A stretch of DNA of 64,000 nucleotides from Rostrohypoxylon terebratum (GCA_022497145.1 MU385858.1:1-64000); one strand, 5' to 3'. Shown: positions 34,801 to 47,670, numbered from the stretch's first letter. Made by a program: numbers and translations. The notes: generated by a model from the letters alone, not told the origin.

Positions 34801-34840
34801 TGGGATGGGACGGGATGGAATGGAATGGAATGAAATGAAG
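34801..34840. repeat. GGAAT-type pentamer repeat
   Basis: GGGATGGGACGGGATGGAAT leads into repeated GGAAT/GAAAT pentamers. Simple-sequence DNA. Confidence 0.8.
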
Positions 34841-36078
34841 AGAATTGAAACAATGTGTCAAGAAAATCAGGATAAAACGCTAGAAATATGATTGACAAAG
34901 GGTGCGGTCTTGCAAGTCTTGGCTGAAATGCTTGCTTATAAGGGATGTATGGGGATGTATGGGATGGCCCAAGATAGTTCGCAGATAAACCAAGAGCCGT
35001 TTCCGTTTTCCTATAAGCACCCGCAGCACAGGTGATGACATCGTCCCGCAGGGAACGCTCGTTACCAGTCGATCACCCGGTGGTTATCTGATAAGAGTTG
35101 AGTAGACGAATAAGATCGTCGGAAGACCACTATAGGAGGCGCCACTATACGCTTGTCGCAGACCTAAATCCTGTCTAAGCGATTATCGTCGACTTGGGTG
35201 GCCGCCCTCGTGGGATAGAGCGGACCAGAACCATGGGACGTGAGCAGTTTTCCTCATGTCCTCATGTTATACAACCGTTCTTTGAGACGGAAGCTGTCGA
35301 AACGACGAAACTAGAGGGGGGTCAGACCATCCCTTGCAAAGTTTTAGACTGGTAAGTGTGTGGCAGACTTATCGTCGTAGACCACGCCATGTCCAATCCG
35401 CTAACGACTTCCAAGGTTAGGACCCATCTATCTCGAGTATCGACACTATTGACATCTTGTCGATCACGCCTCCAGATCGCCAAATGGGGAATGCCTGCCG
35501 GTCACGCAGATCAATGGGAACATGGACACCTCCCGGCCTCTCGATTTGAAGCTGGCGAGAGTCGTCGGGATCGTTCATGTGCTCCTGTTCGTAGGTTTGC
35601 TGGGCTTGCTGGGTTTCGTGGAGTGGAACAAAAGCTTGGAAAAGTCGAATCTCATCCCATAAGATCCCATGGGATCTCCGTATGTATGCGATAAGAGACA
35701 GCTCTGGAGCTCTGACCCCAGCAGCTTACCTCCATAGCATCTAATACCTAGTAGCACACAAGCGCGGGGTGACAAGCAGACAAGGTCAGACTTGCGTTTC
35801 TTGAAACGTCGAACGCGTAATGTTTGGTAGCGAATGAATTCGAGACCAACAGAAGCCACTTTTTTTCTCCGTAGGAATCTTTGGTGCGCTATTGATCAAC
35901 AAATCAACTTACCTCAGTGATAGAAGAGTGGTAGAAAAATTGCGCAATTGGTGTTGCGAAAGCATTCGACGGGAATACTACATATGTAGTAGACAGGTCC
36001 AATGACATAGCAGACATTGTAGGGACTTGTAGGGACGGATCCGCCGCATTACATACTTGCGCAGTTTACAGAAGTACC

Positions 36079-36115
36079 TAGTATGCGTAGTATGCGTAGT
36101 ATGCGCAGTATATGC
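36079..36115. repeat. 9-bp tandem repeat, three copies plus partial
   Basis: The unit TAGTATGCG occurs three times exactly from 36079 to 36105, followed by a degenerate fourth copy. It lies about 500 bp from the MITE. Confidence 0.9.
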
Positions 36116-36590
36116 ACTTGACTACTTGACGCTTGAGTACTGCTGCGTGCGAATTGATGCAACGTAAACTCCGATTTGGGAGACATGCTGGAGCCTCGGT
36201 GATGCAATGAAAGCTAGGTACGCTGAATCAAGACTCGGTAGATATCTTAGGGTATGCCGTGCAGACAGGCAACAGGCAGAGTACTTTTGCTATCTTTGAG
36301 AGCATCGAAGTTGGAATCGTCCGAACTCTCTCTATGCATGTATGTAAGTTGTTAGTCAGAAAGAGTAGAGACAATTGGGTAGTATAAGATAGTATCAAAA
36401 TACTCGCAACGATGAGATAACATGCGATGCCTACTAGGTATGAAGGTGCAGATTCAAGGTTTTGAAAACATACAAAAGTTTAACCAGCAATTAATAATAG
36501 AGCCTGGAGTGGGTTTCATGCTTCCCTCCACTTATTACTGAAGTCTGGTCTTGCGCGGAATGAGAAACCTTGAAATGCCCTTAACCATAT

Positions 36591-36923
36591 TACTGGTGCT
36601 GTCTACGATAACTCTTATCAGCAACCCCCGTAGGGGGGGTGCTGCGCATTGATTAGCGAAACGGGCAAGATTAGCGAAATTCTCCGAAGTACTTATAAAT
36701 GGGTGGGTTTTACATATAAAATCAAGGTATACTGGCATAAATACATACTCTTTTAAGTAGATATAGCCTTTGTTTTTAAGAATATATATGATTATAAGCG
36801 ATAAGTTAAAGGGTTTAGGGTAATTTTCGGCTGGTTTCGCTAGTCTTGCCCGTTTCGCTAATCAATGCGCAGCACCCCCCCTACGGGGGGTGCGGTCGAG
36901 AGTTATTGTAGACAGCACCAGTA
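36591..36923. mobile_element. TA-flanked MITE, Tc1/mariner-type
   Basis: Two long inverted repeats, 36593-36679 and 36835-36921, start CTGGTGCTGTCTAC and end, inward, in GCGAAA. By hand they are 87 bp each with seven mismatches. Both ends are bordered by TA (36591-36592 and 36922-36923), as left by Tc1/mariner/pogo-class transposases. Each repeat contains a C-run/G-run pair (ACCCCCCGTAGGGGGGGT in the right arm), and the subterminal motif GATTAGCGAAA occurs twice (once as GACTAGCGAAA), plausible transposase-binding sites. The core (about 155 bp) is AT-rich and has no transposase ORF, so it is non-autonomous. The family name is unknown to me. Confidence 0.85.
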
Positions 36924-37650
36924 GTACCTACCTAGTAGGGAGGTAGTATGTACCGTTGTAACTAAGGTCCTAAGGTCCTACCTAGCTAGTAGTACCTAGT
37001 ACCTAGGTACCTAAAGTACATACACTACCTAGTACCTACTAGGTAGGTAGGTACGTACACAAGTTCTAGGAATTGCCAGGACTGCCAAGACTCAAGGACC
37101 AAACCTTTCAAGTCCTGATTATATAATCAAGCGCACATGATTTTCAAGCTCGGGAAGGACCCGAGTCCTAGATTCCCTCTCTCAGAAAGCTTGAACCACT
37201 CTGCCACCTTTGTGGACACGGTGTGCACAGCCATTTCCATTTTAACCATTTTGACTCGCCGCCACACATAGCCCTAACTAGCCACGCAGATTCACGCAGC
37301 CACTAAAAGGACTAAAAGACTAAAAAGAGCCACAAGAGAGCCACAATCAGGGGTTAGGACAGGACCTCGGACCTTTGATCCCGCAAATTGATCTAAGCTT
37401 CAAAGTTCCCAGACCAAAATTCCTAAAATGACTTTTATCCCGACAAACCCCATGGCCGCCCACGCAAATCCACACCAATCCACACCAATCCATGTCATCC
37501 ATGTCAGCAAAAGTCATGCTCCCAGCCCTACAAGGCGACGGATCTTCTCACGACATCATAAGCCACAACGGCACAGCATCCGTTGTTTATTTTCTGAGTC
37601 TCCGGGTCTGTTCTACCACAGCATTACCACTGCTGTATCATTGGGTCATC

Positions 37651-37690
37651 TTTGGTCACCTTTGGTCACCTTTGGTCACTTTTGGTAACC
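37651..37690. repeat. 10-bp tandem repeat, four copies
   Basis: The unit TTTGGTCACC occurs twice exactly, then as TTTGGTCACT and TTTGGTAACC. It lies in the spacer between the MITE and the C2H2 gene. Confidence 0.9.
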
Positions 37691-37762
37691 CAAACCTTGG
37701 AACGGGAGATTTCCAAGATTGTCGGTATGGTATGCTGTAAAAGATCAATCAAACAGCTATTT

Positions 37763-37809
37763 CCATATCCATCACCATACCCATACCCATATCCATATCC
37801 ATATCCATC
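37763..37809. repeat. CCATAC/CCATAT hexamer repeat
   Basis: About seven hexamer units (CCATAC, CCATAT and variants) are in tandem. Simple-sequence DNA. Confidence 0.85.
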
Positions 37810-37932
37810 TGCTGCAATTGCGACATGGCGCGTTGGCTGAGTACAATGGCTACATATTTACTAGGCGAGTTACTACTACTACCTACCTAGTACTCCATCT
37901 GTCCATCCATGATGCTTGCTCGAAAGCTCCTT

Positions 37933-37960
37933 GATGGCGCTCCATGGCGCTCCATGGCGG
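37933..37960. repeat. 10-bp tandem repeat
   Basis: The unit CATGGCGCTC (first copy GATGGCGCTC) occurs about three times in tandem. Spacer DNA. Confidence 0.85.
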
Positions 37961-38076
37961 GTCCGAAAGCACAGCACGACAGAGTAGAGCAAATTGGGAA
38001 GGATAGCGCATATCACAAAACATGCAAACCGCTCACAGGTGAATCCCCAGTAAGATGTGCTACTGTGATGCTAATG

Positions 38077-38130
38077 TCCCCATCATCCCCATCGTCCCCA
38101 TCGTATCCATCATCCATCCATCCCATCATC
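38077..38130. repeat. CCATC-rich simple repeat
   Basis: Imperfect CCCCATCGT/CCATCAT repeats run over this stretch. Simple-sequence DNA. Confidence 0.8.
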
Positions 38131-38883
38131 TCGACTTTCTCCTTCGGGTTCTCTCCGCTCAGCTAGATAAGGTGTGTCCGAAATCAGAAAATACTGCTAT
38201 GGATGCGAAAGCAACTATACGTCCAAAAGCGAAGTGGTAATCTCGCAAAGGCGCAAGTCGCATCAGGTCGCAGAGGCGACCATGCAGTCGAGCTTGGGGA
38301 AAAGTCGAGAGAATCGAGAAAATCGAGTAGCGTTGAGCTTTAGCTCTATCCCTTTGCAGACGTCTATTTTCCTGCTGCGCTTCTGATTGGGTAACGCCCG
38401 AGTCCTGCAGTCAGCGAGCAATTCCCACTCAGCTGGCTTTTGCATATGCTCGCACAAGGCGTAATTTGGGGTCCTTTCTGCCTTGTTGCCTGCGTACTTC
38501 ACCGAGTCGGATTTTGGACCCCAACTCCATCGCTTGCGCTCTTATGCAGCCCTGTGAGCCGCGAACGGTAAGTTAAACGCACTGCCGATAGTAATTACAA
38601 GGGCATGCTGGAGGGAGCCTGTCCAGTGGTCACCAATGGCTGGATCTGCTCTTATTAGTCTGCGCTCGTTACCGCTGGTCCTCCTGGTCCTAGGGTACAA
38701 GTACACCTGCACCTGCATCAATGCTAAAAAGTCCTACATCGTCATATTCAGGGTAGTAGATTATTTTCTAGATCTTTCAAAATAAAGGCATGGATCGGTG
38801 GCGATCCACTGGTGCCCCGACCTCTCTCATTTCCTTCCAGTGTTAGTAGTTCTATAATTCCTGTCCAAACTTCTCTTACCGCA

Positions 38884-41800
38884 ATGAACTCCAAGAAGAG
38901 CTTCGCCACTACCGAGCCGGCCTCTGATGATGCTGGTTCTCTATTTGACATAGACCCGCCGGTCGGGCGGCGCGTGGAGGATCCTCAGGCTTCTACCTCT
39001 ATCCACCCAAGACGGCGGTCACAATCCAGTCTACGGACCGAATCCAACCCACAGTCACCCTCACCCTGCGCGTGAGTAGCTAGCATTATGATTTTACCAT
39101 AGTTCTGGGCATACTAACTTTCCAAGGACACAAGAGGTTCCCGGGGAGGATTGTGCGCTGCAGAGATTCATAGTATGGGCCGCTGTTAAACGAAACAAGT
39201 CTACTCGAATGGTACCCAACGATCGCCTAAGATGTCCTCTTGTCTTATGTGGGGAGCGATTCGACGACCATGAGTCCATGCTCAGGCACCTGATCAAGTG
39301 TCAGCATCTCAAGACCGGCGAATATCTGTGTTATGATTGCATGAAAGTTGAAAGATTCAACGACGAAAAACGCCGGAGCTGTCTAGGGCATCCAACTAAG
39401 CGAAAGCGGATCATGAACTTGGCGAGGAACTTCTTCTCGACTATCGGCAATAGATCACGAAGAAGCGTATCTCAATCTAACTTTCAGGACGACGTTGCTA
39501 TGCCTCCACCCAGTTACGATTCCCTCGTAATCGACCTTGAAGAGATCAGTCAACAGCAACAGCAACAACGAGAACAACGAGAACAACAGCAACAACAGGA
39601 TCAAGATCAACAACTAGAACAATCCCTGCCTCGACCACAGATCGAGTTAAATGGAAACGAGATACACGAGTTAGATTCGATGCAAATGTCACAACTTGAC
39701 TCCGTCAATTACGATACGCAGGATGCGGATATCCCCATGACTTCAGATCAACATGATGCTACATTAGAATTTGTGGCACCTCAACAAATCAACACGTTCT
39801 CACAACACGCATGGCCCGTGACACGAAATACTGACGAAGACGAGTCTATGCCCCCGCCCAATCTGATACCCTCGAACTCGGGTAGCCGTCGGCCTTCTCT
39901 AGCTTTAGATACTCACATAGATCGTTACAGGAGCGCTCCCCGTTCGAAGCACCTCTCTCCAAGCTCGTCGCTTCGATCAACCGGAAGTTTGAAGAATATA
40001 TCGCCGATTACCCCGTGGAGCACAAGTTCCGGTGGTTCTGGGGCTTGGACGATGTGCTCTGGTATAGATACTGCGATGACATCGCCAATAACCCCCTTAA
40101 GCACCGACCTTCCCCCATTTGATGTATCAGCATTATCAAAAGCTACTTCCAAGTCACCGGTAGATGACTGCGACTACATGATCGGCAACATGTCTGAACT
40201 ACCGGGCGATGACTCGCTGTCCATACCACGTGGCCTATCCGATCCAATGTTCTTTTCTTTTGACCCCAAGGACAACTACTCCTGGATTCCATCTGTCAAC
40301 ACAGAGATATCCCTCGCTACATCAGTGAATATGATGTTTACGGATTCTAACCCCAAGCCTTCAGATATGTCATCTGGATTCGTCGAGTCTTCGAGCCGTG
40401 GACCCGATACTAGGGCGCTTGTACAGTCATCATGGGATGCTTTGGAAGAACATGTCTTGTCTTCTATATCGAAGTTATCACATATCGAAGGAAATCCATT
40501 GGTTGATCGACTCCGGACACAGTCGCCAAAAGCGATCGCACTAGGTGGCCTTTCAAGTCTACGCAATGTGCTTCAAGGCAACAATCTCACGGACCCGCTC
40601 CAATACGTCTACTTCGTTCACTTGATCTACGCTTTCTCTCTTGTAATCCACGAAAACGAATTGGCGACTCGCAGTGATATGCTATATCGACAAGCACTTG
40701 CCTACCGACGCTTCATCAACCCATCTCAGGTTGAATACTACACACAGATTGCAACAACTATCTGGCAGCCAAGTTCAGGTGGCCAAACCAGTGGGAAGGG
40801 CAAAGAGCGTGAGCACGACTCGAGTTCGAGGATTAACATAGAGACCGACCCCCTTGTAGCAGTTGGACAGAACTTTCTTGACGGTAAGTTCGGCTCCTGG
40901 GTTTCTCATACACAATAGCGCTAATAACCATAGACATCGAACACTCCGTCATAAGCAGTAACTCAGAGAGACCCATAGAAGTTAATTCATCCGAATTGTG
41001 GTCAACACACCTGATCGATTTGCCGCTAGAATCATCTCGCGATAGCCCTTTCATAATCACAGCCGACTATATTATTCAGTGTTTGGAAGTCAGGTTCTCT
41101 GACTCTAAGACGTTACCATCGAAACTCAAGGAGATCGGACAAAAGGTTCGTGCTGGCCGCATTACTTCTATCCGCAAGCTCGAACTCGCAATATTGCAAG
41201 CTGGCAAAGTAAGTTACCGAGTCTTTTATTATAACTACAACACGCAAGTTATAATTGTCTCTCAATACAGGGCCCAGTTTTATTCGAAGCGATTGCTGAC
41301 ATTTACATGATAGAACTCTTTGGAATCGTCTGAAATTTTCAACAAATTCATTCCTCAGGTTAGGGGACTCTGCAATCCGATTTACTCGGAACAGGGGTAT
41401 TCCACGAGGGCGAGGTATCAGGTTCTAGCAGTATCGCTTGTAGAAACCCTAATGCAGAGCATTGCGACCGATTCACAAAACTCCCAAGAGTCTGGATCGT
41501 TTCCATATGGCGATTTTCTCGAGATTCTTCACGAAACTTTCGATACGAGCAATGATGACTTCCTTGTCCCCTTAGGCTCAGTCGCCTCAAGCCAGGCGGA
41601 TCTTTCAACAAGCCGCAGCTTTACCTCAGTGGTTGATCCCACTCATCTCCAGGGTGTTAATACTCGACCACCGACCACCACATCGACATCCTTCCCTTCT
41701 ACCGAATCGCATGCCAGCACACCCAACAGCTCCTTCGCCGCCTCGCCTAACCTTACGCTACCGATTATGATAGGAGCCCCGCCGAAGTCTTCAACGTCAG

Positions 41801-42111
41801 GTCGAGCTGGAGCGAGCCCCGGATCGATGTCTTCTACAATGCCTAGGGTGGAAGCGAACGACTGTTGTGAAATCTGCGGCTATCGCCCTAAAGGAGACCC
41901 GCAGTGGTTTAAAGGAAGCATGGCAAAGCACAAAAAGATGCAACATTCGACAGGGCCGCCGGTCATCTACAAGTGTCCCTATCCTGGCTGCAACAGCCAG
42001 TACAAGAATCGCCAGGACAATCTGCGTCAACACCAGATAGAGAAGAACCACTGGGTCGGGGACGAAGCGCCGAGGAGGCCTAGCAAAAGGGCAAAAACAT
42101 CGCCAAGCTAG
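38884..42111 (+). CDS. C2H2 zinc-finger protein, Q-rich
   Basis: Four exons, 38884-39071, 39127-40883, 40934-41208 and 41314-42111, give 1005 aa. The last intron (105 nt) is not simple: an open stretch inside it ends in TGA, and the join I used relies on the acceptor GATAG preceded by a CTGAC branch-like sequence. Zinc-binding motifs lie near the N-terminus (LRCPLVLCGERFDDHESMLR..CQH, then a Cys pair) and near the C-terminus (CCEICGYRPKGDPQWF, then YKCPYPGCNSQYKNRQDNL) as C2H2 fingers. Between them are a Gln-rich region (QQQQQQREQREQQQQQ), Ser/Pro-rich disorder and a conserved middle block (FVHLIYAFSLVIHENEL, then KLELAILQAGK). I take it as a transcriptional regulator of a widespread fungal C2H2 family; the target genes are unknown. 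Confidence 0.85.
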
Positions 42112-43953
42112 ATATATTAACAGCATAGGAAAGGAAGGGAAGGGGGGGATATGTGATATGGAAAAAAGGCATGAATACGCACGATGTGGAATTTTGCATT
42201 AGCTAGGTGTTTGGCTCTGATATTCTAGGCGGCGGTCGTCTGCTACTTCACTTCTCTACAAAGGCCTTCATTGCCTCTCTACGCTTCTAATAACTTGGAT
42301 AGGAGTTTAGGACGGGAGACTAGAGATACCACCAAGTTCATAGTAGAGATAGAATTAGGCTGGAGAACGCCTTTTAGTAACTTATATAACTACAGCTAGT
42401 CTGGATATATACACGACTCCTCAATCTTCTTACTCTACACTGCTTTGCTTCATCGTCTTGTGATAGTTTGACGCATTTCGGGAGATATCGTTTGCACCGT
42501 CGTCTATGTGATCTTCGTTCGCGGAGGCTAACTCAGCACTTCCGTGGGATATTGCATATAAGTCGGAATAGCTTCCGAACAGGAGTGGGATAGACGAAGA
42601 CCCCAGCCATCCCCGTTTGGATAGGAGGCGGGAGGAATCTGCGGATCGGGGGGGGACAGGGGCGGGGCAGGGCAGAGCATAATTTGCTGTCCATTACATG
42701 GTCAACCACTCACAGTTGCTATACCTGCACAACCAGGGCTGAGAACCCTGCCTGCCCCCTGCCCGACGCTATTGGGAGGTATTCGGACAACGCCGTGGGA
42801 GGTCGCATGCGACCCCAGGGACGGACTGACCCATCCTATTCGAAGATCATAGAATCAGAGAAAGGAAGGAGGGAAAGATGGAAAGCGAAGGTAGGTAGCA
42901 TAAGAAAAAGTTGCCGGATCCTCCAGGAAGCGTGGTTCCGCGTACGTAAGCCCCTGCCTGAACCATACACAGATGAATAGGTAGGTGTATATCCACGTAC
43001 TATGCGTGCTATGTGTTATGTCCGCAGTGTATGTATGGATGTATGTACGTATGTCGTGTCGTGCCCTGATGCTCGTTCTTCCCCCCACCATTAACAGAGT
43101 GAGGGTAACCCTAAGTTAATATATCTCCGGTCAGCCTTACGGAAGCATGGATTCCTGAAGGAGCGGCGCGATGCTACCCTCGCCCGCGCTAGCGACGTAG
43201 GTAATCTGATCTGATCGGGAGGGCCAGCCCTACACCTCGCGAGGTCATTGGTAAAAAGAAGGAAAAAAAAAGTTCGGTTTGGCTAATTGATGACGGCTTT
43301 GGAAATAACTTGGATGAAGACCCGGTTAGCTGTGTAGACGTGGGCTAAAGTAGGCTTGGGTCCGGCCGTGCCGCGGTGAAGGCCCGAGGGAGAAATGGGG
43401 GTTGGGTGTCCGTTGGAAAGGGGGATGGAGGCGGAGGCCTGCTGTTGGGGGATAGGTGAGTTTCATGTCCGGGGACGATTGTTCTAGTTTACCTTCTATA
43501 TGGCTCTTTGGATATTGGGGGTCAAATTTGAATCATTTTCCTTGGTGCCGTTCTGCTTTATCTTTGGGTCGCTGGTTATGCAGCCGGGGTGTCGTGGATT
43601 CAGCTTAGAATATGTTGTGGAGTTGCTAAGTGGCTGATTGTTACGACTGGCTTAACTGGATGGCTGGTTGGTCAGTTCATTTGCATTGAAATTTCTGCAG
43701 TGATTATAGGCTATGATTTAAATTGCAACTAAGGGATCTCTTGAGAGAGTACTCAATGTGAAGAACTCGCAGCAGAGACCATGCTCTCACATTTGGGTAT
43801 ATGTCCATTGAACGCCGCCGAAACCTCAGATTCTCAAATGCTCTGCCTGTTCATGTTCTTATCTGTGGTAGAGAAAGCTTGTCCTCTACTTATCACTCAT
43901 TTCCTGTGACCGTACCGACTATGTAGCTGTCATGATCCTGGAAGGTGTTTTTT
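42112..43953. other. Spacer, nothing recognised
   Basis: This 1.8-kb stretch separates the convergent C2H2 and 2EXR-like genes and presumably holds both 3' ends. It contains G-rich tracts around 42640-42670 but no gene or repeat that I would name. Confidence 0.5.
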
Positions 43954-45027
43954 TCAAAGCCACTCAATGACACTGCCTTGCCAAATGTATGGATCGGGAT
44001 GGACCCGAACGATGGGGTCTGCAGCAGCTCGTTAGTTACCAAAATACTCAAAGGGGTTTGCTGTTTTCATGACTTACTTCTAAACCCAACTTTGTAGGCG
44101 TACCCGAGGTCAATGACCCAGTGTTCCCAGCGAATCAAGCCAGGCCTCAAGGCATGTCTGAATTCGAAGTAATTAAACTAGCAATTTGTCAGTAACGGTA
44201 TGACGGCTGATTTGGATAAAGGATCCTACCTTCTCTAGTAGTTTCTCGTAGTCCTCCAACTCGTAAGACCATAGATTGCGGGTGTTGACGTTGGATATCT
44301 TGAACATGATCTGTAGGCGGACGAGAGAATGTTTCTCGGACCAGGCATTGATCACATCCTGTAGGACCTCTAGCCAAACCTTTCCGCTCCGGACATATGC
44401 ATTCTCACCGAGCGGGATCTTGATCTGCACGAACCGGAGGTTCTGTAAGGTACGCTTGCCAATGAAGTTGAGTAAGGAGAGGGGTGAAGGGTCGCCCATG
44501 ACCCAGGGCGGGATGCGGTCAATGATGAAGGGCTGAAGGTAGAGTAGGCTTAAGGCTTCTCGTGTGATCTGCTTGCAGAGAAGAAGGATAGTAGGAGTCC
44601 TAAGGAAGGGAGAATGAGAGTGTTTAGAGTTGGTAGATCGAGATCGAGTGGCTTTCTCCCTCTGATCGTAATAAGAGTCGTAGAGGCGTCGACATGAGGG
44701 ATAGTCAATGGCGTATGAATAGATAATATTACGTATCTCAGGAGGGAAGCTTGTAAGGAAGGTGTGAGGTTGGTGAAAGCGGTGAAAGTTTCGGCGTGGC
44801 TCCGGATCTATTGCGGGGCTGCTGAAGTTGAGAGGCGGAAGGGAAGCCAAGGCCGAAACTCGATCGGCCTCTGAAATGTGGAGTATCACGGATCTCGGAG
44901 ATGGCAACTCAGCAATAAATTTGGCCCGAGCAACTGGATCTTTGGATGCCTTCAGTACTTTGTGGCGGCCTCGATGTTGAATGGTCCTCCATTCATCAAG
45001 CTTCTTGCGGCTGTCGTCCTTAGCCAT
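43954..45027 (-). CDS. 2EXR/F-box-like fungal hypothetical protein
   Basis: Three exons on the minus strand, 45027-44230, 44177-44078 and 44018-43954, give 320 aa. The first is an open frame ending at GAG AAG/GTAGGATCC; the second continues with NYFEFRHALRPGLIRWEHWV, and the third ends IWQGSVIEWL. The middle of the protein has FPPEIRNIIYSYAIDYP and LLLCKQITREALSLLY, the pattern of the fungal 2EXR/F-box-like family (large, lineage-expanded, function mostly unknown). The N-terminal 60 residues are Lys/Arg-rich. A substrate-adaptor role in ubiquitin ligases is conceivable but not shown. I am fairly sure of the family, less so of the last exon. Confidence 0.72.
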
Positions 45028-47445
45028 AGTGTTTGAGGTGTTAAAGAGCCCGAAGGCCGGCGTCAGTTACAATAATGACGATGCTATCACGAATGTCTCA
45101 ATGAAAACCGGGATAACCTTGAAAGTAGCCAGGTTCCTGGCCATCAATGATCGCGATGACTAGCGACATCACACGATCCGTGCCTAGCCTGGCGGAGACG
45201 GCATGTGGGTATCTCCCAAGTTGTTACTAGGTAGTAGGTAGTGACTATTGAGTTACCTCCGAAATCGAAAGCTGAGAACCAATTAGTAGTGCGGGTTAAA
45301 ACCGAGTAATACTAGGTAGGACCTTGGTAGGACTAAGGACCTAAGGTAGGCTGGCTGGTAACTTGCAAAAAGAAAACCGGAAGGCTTCCAGGTTGCCAGC
45401 CTCACTTCAATCAGCCACTGAGATACGTATCGTATCGTATCGTATTGTATTGTACAACACCTGGCAGACAGCGTGCAGTGTGCGCTCGGTGCGGTGTGCG
45501 CTTGGGCAGTTTAACTTTACCTTAGTACCCGTACCCAAGACTCAAGTACTTCCTGTGTAATGTTTATGCGTTCAATGTTTGAGGTGCACATGTGCCCAAG
45601 CTGAGCTTAACCTATTGGACATATCGTGAATGTAGGTTTGGAAAATGTAGGCACTACAAAATATGCAGGTATTATTTCAGCTCGGACCTGTAGATAAATC
45701 CTTAAATCTTTGGGCGGTAAACCATCGCACCTACCGTATGAATGTACATATAAACGCGTACTTGCCCAAAAGATAAACTTTCGATCTAATCTACCCAGTA
45801 ATATTAAGATCTGTAAGTTCAAGGCTACTGCCATTAATAATAGTTTTTCAACGTTTTTAAGGTTCTAACCTTAAACCTTGGAAGTTGCTATCAATACCTA
45901 TCTTGTAAGGCTGAGGATCACCAAAACATTCACCGGTTCATCGGTTCATCGACCAAAAAAAAAGGCGGGAAAGTTAAAGAGCGAAATAGGAGCTGGGATA
46001 GTTGCTTTTTCTTAAAATTGTTACTGCCTAAATTTTTTTTTCATGTAGCGTGCGGGTATGCACAGGACAGATGTGTGGACATGATTAGGCACGTTCGCAG
46101 CAATGTCGACAAGTCGTTTCTGACCACTTACCTGCGCGTGCTCGATCGTCAGTGGTCAATGTCTACCGTACACATCCTGAAATATAGTACGTACCTACTA
46201 ACTACCTACATGCTGTAATGCGCGTCTCTTCACGTTACACTTAGACTGCAAGTGGGCTAACTGTCGAGTTGAACCAATGGCGTCGGTACGTACGGACTCC
46301 ATGAATTGATGTACGTGTATGTATGTACATAGCAAACAGCAAGTCGGTATGCTCTTCAAGAGGAGACACGAAACACACTAGCTGGGGACTTAGGTCGTTG
46401 GGAATCTCCAGAATCTACTATGTAGGAACACGTTACTGCAGAAAAAAAGAAAGAGAAGATTTTTATTAAGAGACTTTATTCCAGGCATATAATATCTGAT
46501 AATGATGATGGTGATGATGGCGATGATGATAGAAATAGCTGCTTACTCATTGAGAAGGTTATTTTTACTACATTGATCTTAATATGTAGGAAACAAGTAT
46601 GGATGTTGCATTGCGTAGGTACACAGTACCTCCCTAGGAGGTATTTATTTGTCTTACTTAAGTTGGGTGTAGGTCTTGTACATCAGAAAATTGAAACAAA
46701 CCTTAGAACTTGAGCTTCTCTTATTGGTGCTTGGTGCAGTGGTGCGGTCTAGCACTGGCGTTCATTAATACACTAGAAGGGAAAACTCACTATTAACCTG
46801 CAGTATTGGCAGTCCCTATGTACTTGACCTACTTAGGTAGGTGCTAGACCGCAATAGCTCAATCGACTCGCACCTGCTGGTACTGGGTACAAACGACGAG
46901 CGTACAGCGTAAAACTGTACCCGCTGTTTAAAAATACCTGCCAGTGATGTCCAGGTCTGGTGTTGGGTCAGATCCTTACGTGTACACTCATCATGTATTT
47001 TAAGGTACAAGCGATGACTGTTTTCTGCCAGCTCCAGCTACACTACACTAAATGAACAAGTTGGATGAACAAGTTGTCATTACATTCAAGTTGCCCAGTG
47101 CTGGAGTACATATTACATACATAGTAGTCATATCGGGGCCTCGGTCCTGGGTCAAATGTGTGCAGGTGCGCTACAAAGTTGTGCTGTCTTTCTTGGCGAA
47201 GGCAGTTGCATTTCGTTGCATTTCTCACCCTCCCCCCCGACGAAAAACCCCTCCGTCGTTTCCTCGATTTCTTTTTTCCTGCCTTAAGACTCAACACACT
47301 TAACTCGGTTCAGCTTAGTGCATTTCTACTTTACGAGAAAAGGTAGATCGATCTTTTCGCACACTCCGTCACACCAGACTTGAATGTTCCTAGTCTTCCC
47401 GCTTCCACCGTCCACCGTCCACCGTCCTTCCCACCAACTTTTTTC

Positions 47446-47498
47446 CCACACACACACCACGCACACAAGCACACAAGGCACACGCACACACGCACACA
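47446..47498. repeat. CA-rich simple repeat
   Basis: Imperfect CACACA/GCACACA repeats lie here, about 560 bp before the FAR1-domain ATG. Probably leader or promoter sequence. Confidence 0.8.
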
Positions 47499-47521
47499 TT
47501 ACAGACCGCGCGCGCTTTGGC

Positions 47522-47548
47522 TGTTCTGGATGTTCTGGATGTTCTGGC
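47522..47548. repeat. 9-bp tandem repeat
   Basis: TGTTCTGGA occurs twice, then TGTTCTGGC, in tandem. Confidence 0.85.
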
Positions 47549-47670
47549 TGTTGAGACCCGAAATCCACATCCAATCCACACACACATCGGTTTCTCTTCA
47601 ACCACACCCTCGTCCGTTCCATCTGGTTTCCCACCTTGCCTACCCTAGTTTCCCTTGTTCCCTTGTTTAA

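Larger units (their letters stand above)
33959..38883. other. Long gene-poor spacer with MITE and repeats
   Basis: This is the largest spacer in the window. It contains a T-run, GGAAT-type, CCATAT-type and 9-10 bp tandem repeats, many CCTAGGTA-type words, and a MITE at 36591-36923; the main ones have their own entries. No gene with protein character was found in it. Confidence 0.5.

Noticed and set aside
37141..37215. tRNA-like segment on the minus strand
   Set aside because: An A-box-like TGGCAGAGTGGTT and a CTCGGG/CCCGAG variable-arm-like stem exist, but there is no T-arm, no acceptor stem pairing and no normal anticodon loop. At best it is a relic.
37428..38240. Several overlapping small ORFs in the spacer
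   Set aside because: They run through CCATAT, TTTGGTCACC and CCATC simple repeats; repeats keep frames open without coding.
43100..43116. GGGTAACCCTAA-like telomere-like motif
   Set aside because: It is a single short copy with no array, in an interior spacer.
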